A stretch of DNA of 9,402 bases from Clostridia bacterium (GTDB taxonomy: Bacteria; Bacillota; Clostridia; Christensenellales; Borkfalkiaceae): positions 1 to 9,402 of the forward strand of contig JAJPXK010000126.1 in NCBI GenBank assembly GCA_021205485.1. Direction: 5' to 3'. Position numbers and translations under genes: made by a program. Shown here in pieces: positions 1 through 5,364 of the stretch (within the stretch, counting starts at the first letter, position 1; every line of letters starts with the position of its first letter). Under the pieces are notes generated by a model. It was not told the origin of the DNA and searched no databases. It saw only the letters and a program-made list of their open reading frames with translations.

Positions 1-54
1 ATACCCCTCTAACGCAAAAATAAGACGATCTACTTTGAGTAGAATTTTATTAAT

Positions 55-86
55 TTGTAAACTTATTTATTAAATTTGGTTGACAA
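55..86 (+). promoter_or_regulatory. BirA-type biotin operator upstream of bioY
   Basis: Two half-sites, TTGTAAAC (55-62) and GTTGACAA (79-86), are inverted copies with one mismatch, separated by 16 bp. This matches the known BirA operator form TTGTAAACC-N14..16-GGTTTACAA. The right half contains the TTGACA -35 hexamer of the bioY promoter (80-85), so a bound BirA dimer would block RNA polymerase. The downstream gene is a biotin transporter and a BirA-family protein with an intact HTH is encoded at 2813-3535, both supporting the call. Seen: half-sites and spacing. Inferred: repression by biotin-loaded BirA. Confidence 0.82.
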
Positions 87-108
87 TTATAGATATAAAA
101 GTTATAAT
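80..108 (+). promoter_or_regulatory. Consensus sigma-A promoter of bioY
   Basis: TTGACA (80-85) and TATAAT (103-108) are separated by exactly 17 bp, a perfect vegetative promoter. Transcription would be expected to begin around 114-116, which is at the bioY ATG (116-118). The -35 box lies inside the right half of the BirA operator. Confidence 0.85.
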
Positions 109-115
109 ACACAGT

Positions 116-724
116 ATGAAAAAGTTAAATAAAAAGCTTGCGGCGGTTGATATCGCCGAATGCGCCATGTTTGCGGCGCTGATGGTCGCGGGGGCGTACA
201 TAAAAATACCGTTCCCGGTTGTTCCAATTACCTTCCAGACGGTAATATGCGTACTTGCGGGGCTGATGCTCGGCTGGAAAAAGGGCGGCATAGCCATGGC
301 GGTTTATTGCTTTATGGGCGTTATAGGCATACCCGTCTTCGCATCAGAACCGTACGGCGGAATTTACTACGTATTAAAGCCTTCGTTCGGCTATATATTA
401 GGGTTTATACTCGCCGCGATGGCTGCGGGGCTGGTAAAAGGAAAAGAGGCAAAGTCGCCCCTCTGGCGGTACTTTCTGGCGGCCGCCGTCGCATTTATTG
501 TAAACTACGCCATAGGCATCGTATACTTTATCGCCGTGTACCAGCTTAACGGCTACGAGGGGTTAGGCGCTGCGGTAGTTTCAAACGTTTTGTGTATGCC
601 TAAAGACATTGTACTTTGCGGCCTCGCCGCCGTACTTGCGTGGAAAGTTAACCCTGTAATACACAAGCAGAAGATTAAACTTAAAGAACCAGATAAAGAA
701 AATACCGTTCAAACGGAAAACTGA
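116..724 (+). CDS. bioY: BioY, substrate-binding (S) component of an ECF biotin transporter
   Basis: BioY is the integral membrane protein that captures biotin for the energy-coupling-factor transporter; its ATPase and T component are not in this window. The protein is about 202 residues with alternating hydrophobic segments, fitting the six-helix BioY fold. The family's N-terminal pattern is visible: a first helix followed by an IPFPVVPITFQT loop and a second LAGLMLGW helix. The charged C-terminal tail (KQKIKLKEPDKEN) is probably cytoplasmic. An upstream in-frame ATG at 80 lies within the promoter and operator and is rejected. The ATG at 116 gives the KKLNKK N-terminus that precedes helix 1 in this family. 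No Shine-Dalgarno sequence is present and the transcript should start at or next to the ATG, so translation is probably leaderless. The gene is monocistronic, ending in a terminator at 733-758, and is probably repressed by a BirA-type regulator. Confidence 0.93.
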   Translation: MKKLNKKLAAVDIAECAMFAALMVAGAYIKIPFPVVPITFQTVICVLAGLMLGWKKGGIAMAVYCFMGVIGIPVFASEPYGGIYYVLKPSFGYILGFILAAMAAGLVKGKEAKSPLWRYFLAAAVAFIVNYAIGIVYFIAVYQLNGYEGLGAAVVSNVLCMPKDIVLCGLAAVLAWKVNPVIHKQKIKLKEPDKENTVQTEN

Positions 725-732
725 CAAAAATT

Positions 733-758
733 CGGGTGCAAAACGCGCCCGTTTTTTT
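733..758 (+). terminator. Intrinsic terminator of bioY
   Basis: A 7-bp stem (733-739 with 745-751, one G-U pair) with a 5-nt loop is followed by seven T residues (752-758), nine bases after the bioY stop codon. Confidence 0.88.
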
Positions 759-814
759 GTTGAATAAATGCTAAATTGTTTCTTAAATTTCACACACCCG
801 TTTGTCTCAGATAA

Positions 815-843
815 TTGAAATAATTGCCTTAATATGGTATAAT
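815..843 (+). promoter_or_regulatory. Promoter of the LRR lipoprotein gene
   Basis: TTGAAA (815-820) and TATAAT (838-843) are separated by 17 bp, with a TG one base upstream of the -10 (extended -10). The predicted start near 850 leaves a leader of about 175 nt before the ATG at 1025. No other plausible promoter lies closer to the gene. Confidence 0.75.
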
Positions 844-860
844 TAAGTTGCGGCATATGT

Positions 861-913
861 AAGCAGAAGATAAATAGTACAATATGTCTATTGTATATCT
901 TTTTTGTCTGCTT
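861..913 (+). promoter_or_regulatory. Long interrupted hairpin at the 5' end of the LRR gene leader
   Basis: Three nested complementary blocks form one extended hairpin: AAGCAGA (861-867) with TCTGCTT (907-913), AGATA (868-872) with TATCT (896-900), and TACAAT (878-883) with ATTGTA (890-895). The loop is 6 nt and there is a bulge on each side. It begins about 10 nt after the predicted transcription start. The inner part is followed by a T run (900-905), so a weak attenuator is conceivable, although the stem is AT-rich. I do not recognise a known riboswitch class. It could also be a remnant of a small mobile repeat. Confidence 0.45.
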
Positions 914-946
914 AGGCTCTGTGTCGCAACAAAAAATAACGGGATG

Positions 947-1005
947 TTTTGCAGGCGTCCCTTACGCGACTCTTTATTTTTTTGCTTGATTTTTCGCCTG
1001 CAAAA
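947..1005 (+). repeat. 11-bp inverted repeat in the leader just before the LRR gene start
   Basis: TTTTGCAGGCG (947-957) is perfectly complementary to CGCCTGCAAAA (995-1005) across a 37-nt loop. The stem ends 7 nt before the AAGGG ribosome binding site (1013-1017). A shorter competing hairpin (GCGT 955-958 with ACGC 964-967) uses part of the same strand. It may affect translation or mRNA stability, or be part of a dispersed element; the sequence alone does not decide. Confidence 0.45.
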
Positions 1006-1024
1006 AAATTTTAAGGGTTTTAAA

Positions 1025-2317
1025 ATGAAAAAGAAACTTTTGGTACTCTTTTTGACTATCGTTTCAACCGTTTGCCTTACGTTCGGTTTAGCGGGCTGCG
1101 ACTTGCTTACCGAAATCGCAAACACAGGCGGTTCTTCAAGCAGCAACAGTTCTTCCGGCAACAGTTCTTCCGGCAGCAAATCGGATGACGAATCGGACAT
1201 CGAATCGGGCGGCGAAATTGACGAAGCCGCGAGCGAGGGCCTTAATTATAAAAAATCAGGCTCTGGCTACGAAGTAAGCGGCATAGGCGACTGTGCGGAC
1301 GAGGAAATAGTGATATCCTCAACCTACAACGGGATAAGCGTTGTTTCAATCGGCGACGAAGCATTCAAAGACTGTTCTTCGCTTACAAGCGTAACAATAC
1401 CCGACAGCGTTACTTCTATAGGCGAATACGCTTTTGCTAATTGTACTTCAATTACAAGCTTAACCATACCGGACAGCGTTACTTCTATAAGCTTTGGCGC
1501 GTTTGAGTATTGCACTTCGCTTGAAAGCATAAAGTTATCAGAAAATTTAAGTTCTGTCGGCAACGGTATATTTATATGGTGCAGCGCGTTAAAAGAAATA
1601 ACCATTCCTGACAGCGTTACTACTATCTGCGACAGCGCATTCTGGTGTTGCCAATCGCTTGAAAGCATAACCATACCGAAAAATGTAACCACTATTGAAG
1701 CAGACGCGTTTTATAAATGCAATGCTTTGACGGAAATTAATATACTTGGCAACGTAACGTCTATCGGCTACGGCGCATTCAGATATTGCAGCGAGCTAAG
1801 AAGTATTGAGTTACCTGACAGCTTAACTTCTATTGGTACTTATGCGTTCTATAATTGCACCTATCTTGAAAGCGTTAAATTGCCGAGCAACTTAACATAT
1901 ATAAGCGCATACGCTTTTAGCTGGTGCGAGTCGCTTAAAAGCATAACCATACCTGAAAGCGTAACGTCTATAGGCGAATACGCCTTTGACAGTTGCATGG
2001 CGCTTACAAGCATAACAATACCGGACAGCGTAACGTCTATAGACAGATGCGCGTTCCAGCAATGTAAAAGGCTTGAAAGCATTACTATCGGCAGCGGGGT
2101 AACTTTTATAGGATATCTGGCGTTCGGCGACACCCCTAAGCTTACAACCGTTTATTATAGCGGCACAGCAGATGAATGGAACGAAATATCTATAAACTCA
2201 GATAATGGCAGTCTTACTGACGCGACTATTTATTATTACAGCGAAACTCAACCTGCGGAAAGCGGCAACTATTGGCATTACAACGACAGCGGAGAGATTG
2301 CAATCTGGTCTGAATAA
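1025..2317 (+). CDS. BspA-like leucine-rich-repeat surface lipoprotein
   Basis: A predicted secreted lipoprotein of 430 residues. The signal peptide runs MKKK, a hydrophobic core, then the lipobox LAGC, with the lipidated cysteine at residue 25. A low-complexity Ser/Asn/Gly and acidic linker of about 50 residues follows, then a short lead-in (GYEVSGIGDC...) typical of this family. Next come eleven full 23-residue repeats of the form AFxxCxxLxxIxIPxxVTxI and a degenerate twelfth. The tail is VYYSGTADEWNEI followed by an aromatic-rich ending (YYYSETQPAESGNYWHY), a closing module I associate with clostridial BspA-like proteins. Members of the LRR_5/TpLRR family are cell-surface proteins, some of which bind host or bacterial ligands; the ligand here is unknown. 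The start at 1025 was chosen for the signal peptide and the AAGGG site 7 nt upstream. An in-frame ATG at 884 would add 47 residues that destroy the signal peptide. It has its own promoter and terminator. Confidence 0.9.
   Translation: MKKKLLVLFLTIVSTVCLTFGLAGCDLLTEIANTGGSSSSNSSSGNSSSGSKSDDESDIESGGEIDEAASEGLNYKKSGSGYEVSGIGDCADEEIVISSTYNGISVVSIGDEAFKDCSSLTSVTIPDSVTSIGEYAFANCTSITSLTIPDSVTSISFGAFEYCTSLESIKLSENLSSVGNGIFIWCSALKEITIPDSVTTICDSAFWCCQSLESITIPKNVTTIEADAFYKCNALTEINILGNVTSIGYGAFRYCSELRSIELPDSLTSIGTYAFYNCTYLESVKLPSNLTYISAYAFSWCESLKSITIPESVTSIGEYAFDSCMALTSITIPDSVTSIDRCAFQQCKRLESITIGSGVTFIGYLAFGDTPKLTTVYYSGTADEWNEISINSDNGSLTDATIYYYSETQPAESGNYWHYNDSGEIAIWSE
1361..2188 (+). repeat. Twelve tandem 69-bp units encoding the LRR array
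   Basis: Units start every 69 bp from 1361 (1361, 1430, ... 2120), each beginning with the codons for Ala-Phe (Ile-Phe in unit 4). The segment encoding IPDSVTSI is nearly identical at DNA level in several units, for example 1, 2 and 10. Unit 12 (2120-2188) has lost the Cys and the IPxxVT core and leads into the C-terminal module. All units are in frame, so copy number can change by recombination without breaking the gene. Confidence 0.9.
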
Positions 2318-2338
2318 AACAAACGTAAACTTACTTTT

Positions 2339-2377
2339 AAAAACGGCGGCGCTGCAAGCGTCGCCGTTTTTATTTTT
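2339..2377. terminator. Bidirectional terminator between convergent genes
   Basis: An 11-bp stem (2343-2353 with 2357-2367, one G-U pair) has a 3-nt loop. It is flanked by AAAAA (2339-2343) and TTTTTATTTTT (2367-2377). The A tract before the stem gives a T tract on the minus strand, so it can serve the LRR gene on plus and the hypothetical gene ending at 2387 on minus. Confidence 0.88.
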
Positions 2378-2386
2378 CCTGTTCCT

Positions 2387-2809
2387 CTATTCTCTGCATA
2401 AACCTTTTAAATCGTCTGTTTTATAAAGCTTTTTATACAGCGCGGCAAAAAAATCGTCGCCCCTTTCCAGCCCTTCGATTTTTGATTTTATTTTAATTTT
2501 GTCTGCGTCGCTGTCAAGGGAATCCATATACCGCCTCATTACCGAAAGACTTTTTTTCGGAAAAACGGGGTATACGTATTCCGCGGCCGCCTCGCTTACG
2601 CTTAAATTATCATAATCCAAAAGCTCAATAAACCTGTCAATATCGCATTCAATCATTTTTACGGCTAAATTGTGAATTTTTTTGCCTAATAATCTTGTCT
2701 TTTTTGGATCAAAACTTTCGTCTTTCAACAAATTTGAAGCGCGGTCGTAGCTGTCGAGTTCTTCAACCATACCTATAAATTGTCTTTCAAGTTCGTCATA
2801 CGTTTTCAT
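2387..2809 (-). CDS. Hypothetical all-helical protein, possibly HEAT-like (DUF2019-like)
   Basis: A 140-residue soluble protein with no signal peptide or membrane segment. It is rich in charged and helical residues throughout. The central stretch (about residues 55-115, with LLDYDNLSVSEAAAEYVYPV and then PKKSLSVMRRYMDSL) has the spacing of paired HEAT-like helices as in the DUF2019 family. That assignment is by eye and weak. The ATG (2807-2809) lies only 3 nt after the TGA of the BirA-like gene and has no strong ribosome binding site, so translation is probably coupled to that gene. It is the last gene of the minus-strand unit and ends just before the bidirectional terminator. Function unknown. 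Confidence 0.7.
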   Translation of the reverse strand: MKTYDELERQFIGMVEELDSYDRASNLLKDESFDPKKTRLLGKKIHNLAVKMIECDIDRFIELLDYDNLSVSEAAAEYVYPVFPKKSLSVMRRYMDSLDSDADKIKIKSKIEGLERGDDFFAALYKKLYKTDDLKGLCRE

Positions 2810-2812
2810 AAT

Positions 2813-3535
2813 TCAACCCGCTATACCCTTGAGCCTTTTAAATATATCCGCAGCGAGTTTGTTGCGAGATTCCCTGCCGCTTATGTGCGCGGAAACGCCC
2901 TCCGCCTCGCCTGTGTATACGCCTACGCCGACAAATACGCATTCCGTTTTAAGCGCGGCGGCGTTGACCATGCACTCCACCAGTATTCCGCAGACCTTTT
3001 CACCGTTTACGTAAACGTCGTCGGTATCCCTTACCTCCGCCATTTCGCCGCAGGCCGCCTCTATGGCGAGCTTTACCTGCAGGCCGCAGCTTTGCCTGTA
3101 ACTTTTTATCTCCTCTAATGGAATATCCAGCGGCAGAGCGGCCGTCATATATATCCCCGCCGCCTGCGGAGAGATAAACCTTGAGCCGTCCTTTTTTACC
3201 CCCGCCGTCTGACGTTCGCTTACGACGAGGCACTCGCCCTCGCGGCAGTAAATTTCTTTCGCGACCCTGTTTGTTGAGTCTACGCGGTCAAAGCAGTAGA
3301 CGTTGCCGCCAGCCTCGCCCTTAATCACCGCGGCGGAAAGCAAGTCGCATTTTTCGCTTAAAATATACCCCTTGTTTGTAGAGGCGGCTATGTCGTACCC
3401 CTCGGCGACGAGGGTCTTTACAGTTTTGCTTATATACTGCCTGCTTACGCCTAACTGAGCCGAAAGGGCTTCGCCCGAGACAAAGCTTCCCCTGTTGTTT
3501 TCAAGAGCTAAAAGCACTCCTTCCTTTACCGTCAT
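2813..3535 (-). CDS. birA: BirA-like biotin repressor with degenerate ligase domain and no C-terminal domain
   Basis: In BirA proteins an N-terminal winged HTH binds the biotin operator and a ligase domain makes biotinyl-AMP and biotinylates carrier proteins. Here the HTH is intact (residues about 18-58: SGEALSAQLGVSRQYISKTV, then a wing ending NKGYIL). The ligase entry motif DSTN (86-89) is present. The key motifs are not: GRGRRGR reads GVKKDGS (112-118), KWPND reads RDTDD (169-173), and GxGINV reads GVGVYT (203-208). The Lys of the K-x-x-GIL motif (K180) remains. The protein is 240 residues against roughly 320 for typical HTH-containing BirA and stops after the catalytic domain, so the C-terminal SH3-like domain is missing. 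The next gene starts at once and does not supply it, so this is not a simple frameshift. A good ribosome binding site (AGGTG, 5 nt before ATG) follows an intrinsic terminator. Likely target: the bioY operator at 55-86. Family certain; ligase activity doubtful. Confidence 0.85.
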   Translation of the reverse strand: MTVKEGVLLALENNRGSFVSGEALSAQLGVSRQYISKTVKTLVAEGYDIAASTNKGYILSEKCDLLSAAVIKGEAGGNVYCFDRVDSTNRVAKEIYCREGECLVVSERQTAGVKKDGSRFISPQAAGIYMTAALPLDIPLEEIKSYRQSCGLQVKLAIEAACGEMAEVRDTDDVYVNGEKVCGILVECMVNAAALKTECVFVGVGVYTGEAEGVSAHISGRESRNKLAADIFKRLKGIAG

Positions 3536-3546
3536 AAAGTCACCTT

Positions 3547-3581
3547 AAAAAATAACGCCTTTCCCGTACAGAAAAAGGCGT
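3547..3581 (-). terminator. Intrinsic terminator or attenuator between rex and the BirA-like gene
   Basis: On the minus strand an 8-bp perfect stem ACGCCTTT/AAAGGCGT (plus-strand 3574-3581 and 3555-3562) with an 11-nt loop is followed by TATTTTTT (3547-3554). It fills most of the 52-bp gap after rex, and the BirA-like ribosome binding site comes immediately after the T tract. The downstream gene therefore depends on readthrough or on a promoter inside the end of rex. Confidence 0.8.
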
Positions 3582-3587
3582 CTTATG

Positions 3588-4202
3588 TTATATCATGCTC
3601 GCGAGTATCGCAAGGTTTGCTGCTACGTCTATATTGCGGACCACCACGCCCTCGGGGGCGGAAATAAGCGCGGGGGCGAAGTTTAAAATGCCCTTTATGC
3701 CCTCGCCTATAAGCAAGTCGCACACTGACTGCGCCGCCGCGGCGGGTACCGCGACTATGGCCAGCCTCGCGTCATATTTTTTTATGCCCTCGGCCATTTC
3801 GCTTATATCGCATATCTTTTTGCCGCCAGACGTCGTTCCCGCCTTTTTAGGGTCGCAGTCGTAGGCTTCCACAATCTCTATGCCGTATTTGCCGAAGCCG
3901 CCGTAGGCCAAAAGGGCGTTGCCTAAGCCGCCTGCGCCTACGAGTACGGCGTTTTTAACGTCGTTGCAGCCGAGGTATTCCTCTAACGCCGCAATAAGTT
4001 CCTTCCTTACATAACCTACTTTAGGCCTGCCCGCGCTGCTTGTATACGCCAGATCTTTGCGGACAAGCACTTCGCCGAGGTTCAAAGCGCCGGCTATCGC
4101 CCCCGACGAGATATATTTGCCGTCTTCGTCGGTAAGGGAACGAAGATAATTCAGATAAACCGGCAATCTCTGAAGGGAAATTTCGGGTATATCTTTATTC
4201 AT
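3588..4202 (-). CDS. rex: Redox-sensing transcriptional repressor Rex
   Basis: Rex is a cytoplasmic dimer that binds operators of fermentation and respiration genes when NAD+ is high and releases them on binding NADH. The length of 204 residues is normal. The N-terminal winged HTH (about 10-65) includes SSGAIAGALNLGEVLVRKDLAY. The Rossmann domain carries GAGGLG (89-94), the acidic residue after the second strand (AYD, D115) and the family signature GILNFAP (171-177). The wing segment after KDLAY reads TSSAGRPKVGY where most Rex proteins read FGxFGxxGxGY, so DNA contacts may differ. The ATG overlaps the ROK kinase TGA as ATGA (4199-4202), so expression is coupled to that kinase. No clear Rex operator was found in this window. 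Confidence 0.94.
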   Translation of the reverse strand: MNKDIPEISLQRLPVYLNYLRSLTDEDGKYISSGAIAGALNLGEVLVRKDLAYTSSAGRPKVGYVRKELIAALEEYLGCNDVKNAVLVGAGGLGNALLAYGGFGKYGIEIVEAYDCDPKKAGTTSGGKKICDISEMAEGIKKYDARLAIVAVPAAAAQSVCDLLIGEGIKGILNFAPALISAPEGVVVRNIDVAANLAILASMI

Positions 4203-5161
4203 AAGTATTTCTCCATAGCGAGGGCGGCCGCGCCGTACGCTCCCGCTTTAGACCCGAGCGACGCCGTAACTATTTTTACGGGGGCGTAATCTGTACCGCC
4301 GAAAATTTCTTTATCTACAAGCCTCTGCAAAGGCTCGGTAAGTTTTTCCTTTTCGCCGCTTACGCCGCCTCCTATCATTACAACCTGCGGGCGGAAAATA
4401 TTTACGAGGTTGGCTATTCCGCAGCTTAAATGCTTTAAATACCACTCCACCACCTCTTTGGCGTCGAGGTCGGTATCGGCAAATTCAAAGGCGGTTTTGC
4501 CCGTAGCCGTCTCGGAAGTGTATTTTGTCCACATAGCCGAGCCGGGATTTTCTTCCATCTGGTAACGGGTGCGCTTTATAAGGGCGGTAGCCGAACAGTA
4601 AGTTTCAAAACAGCCCCTTCTGCCGCATGTGCACAGATTGCCGCGCCGTTCTATAACCATATGCCCTATTTCCGCCCCCGCGGATTTATTGCCTTCAAAA
4701 AGCTTGCCGCCTATTATTATTCCCCCGCCGAGGCCCGTGCCTAAAGTTATAAGAATGCTGTCGGAATATTCCCTGCCCGCGCCGAATTTGGCCTCGCCTA
4801 AAGCGGCGGCGTTCGCGTCGTTGGTAAGCAGAATATCCAGCCCCGTACGCTCTTTAAGCTTTGCGGCGAGAGGGTAATTTTTTAAATTGAGGTTGCCGGC
4901 GAACACTATAACGCCGTTTACGCTGTCTATAATGCCGGGGCACCCCGCGCCCGCCTTTACCTGGCTTTTATCCGCGCCTATGCGGGCGAGAAGGCCGTTT
5001 ACAAGGCTGGCTATATTGTCGCACATGGCGTCTCCGCCGTTTTCGCTGTTTGTGGCGATATTATCCTCTACCAAGGCGTTGCCATACACGTCAAGGACAA
5101 CGCCCTTTACCGTCATGCCGCCGATATCTATACCTAAACAATATTTTATATTATCTGCCAT
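4199..5161 (-). CDS. ROK family sugar kinase, probable glucokinase
   Basis: This cytoplasmic kinase probably phosphorylates glucose (or a related hexose or amino sugar) with ATP to feed glycolysis. The length of 320 residues is usual for ROK glucokinases. Visible motifs: N-terminal phosphate-binding loop GIDIGGMTVKG (10-20), catalytic NDANAAALGE (114-123, base D115), glycine-rich GTGLGGG (141-147), and the ROK zinc site EIGHM (H167) with CTCGRRGC (C177, C179, C184). A C-terminal ATP-domain glycine motif (MIGGGVS) is also present. There is no N-terminal HTH, so it is an enzyme and not a NagC/XylR-type ROK repressor. A GGAG ribosome binding site lies 5 nt before the ATG, and a strong promoter lies upstream. 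It is the first gene of a unit with rex (4-bp overlap). Substrate specificity cannot be read from the sequence, so no symbol is given. Confidence 0.92.
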   Translation of the reverse strand: MADNIKYCLGIDIGGMTVKGVVLDVYGNALVEDNIATNSENGGDAMCDNIASLVNGLLARIGADKSQVKAGAGCPGIIDSVNGVIVFAGNLNLKNYPLAAKLKERTGLDILLTNDANAAALGEAKFGAGREYSDSILITLGTGLGGGIIIGGKLFEGNKSAGAEIGHMVIERRGNLCTCGRRGCFETYCSATALIKRTRYQMEENPGSAMWTKYTSETATGKTAFEFADTDLDAKEVVEWYLKHLSCGIANLVNIFRPQVVMIGGGVSGEKEKLTEPLQRLVDKEIFGGTDYAPVKIVTASLGSKAGAYGAAALAMEKYL

Positions 5162-5214
5162 ATTTCTCCGTACACGGTTAATTACAGCCGTAAAAAGTAT
5201 TATTATACCTATTA

Positions 5215-5243
5215 ATTTTACTATTCTATGACATTAATGTCAA
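5215..5243 (-). promoter_or_regulatory. Promoter of the ROK kinase-rex unit
   Basis: On the minus strand TTGACA (5238-5243) and TAAAAT (5215-5220) are separated by 17 bp. This predicts a start near 5208 and a leader of about 47 nt. A TATAAT at 5202-5207 is another possible -10 but has no good -35 at the right distance. Confidence 0.72.
5229..5242. promoter_or_regulatory. Perfect 14-bp palindrome over the ROK-rex -35 region
   Basis: TGACATTAATGTCA is a perfect palindrome covering most of the -35 box and part of the spacer of the kinase promoter, a position suited to repression. It does not fit the Rex consensus (TTGTTAA-N4-TTAACAA) or the CcpA cre site. The regulator is unknown. Part of the symmetry is forced by the TTGACA hexamer, so chance is possible. 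Confidence 0.45.
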
Positions 5244-5312
5244 GTGGTTTTGAAAAAACATCACATATTTTGTAATAAATTAAAAGAATATCGTCGGATT
5301 TTACAGGCTATC

Positions 5313-5348
5313 AAAAAAGGACTTCGCTTTGTAAAACGGAGTCCTTTT
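5313..5348 (-). terminator. Intrinsic terminator of dut
   Basis: A 9-bp stem AAAAGGACT/AGTCCTTTT (5315-5323 with 5340-5348) with a 16-nt loop gives a run of T on the minus strand (plus-strand A tract 5313-5318). It starts 17 bases downstream of the dut stop. Flanking tracts on both sides mean it could also work on the plus strand. Confidence 0.8.
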
Positions 5349-5364
5349 ATTAATTCTGATAATT

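Noticed and set aside
29..43. Small TCTAC/GTAGA hairpin followed by an AT-rich stretch at the left edge, possibly a terminator of an upstream gene
   Set aside because: The stem is only 5 bp and AT-rich and the T tract is interrupted; too weak to call.
80..115. bioY start at an upstream in-frame ATG
   Set aside because: This stretch is the promoter and operator itself and would be upstream of the predicted transcription start.
884..1024. N-terminal extension of the LRR protein from an upstream in-frame ATG
   Set aside because: It would put 47 residues before a textbook lipoprotein signal peptide and has no ribosome binding site; the ATG at 1025 has AAGGG at the right distance.
3581..3630. 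TTGCGA-TATAAC pair at the end of rex as a promoter for the BirA-like gene
   Set aside because: The spacing is only about 15 bp and both hexamers are imperfect, and the terminator would lie between it and the gene.
5202..5207. TATAAT as the -10 of the ROK kinase promoter
   Set aside because: No good -35 lies 16-18 bp upstream; the TTGACA at 5238-5243 is 30 bp away and pairs better with TAAAAT at 5215-5220.
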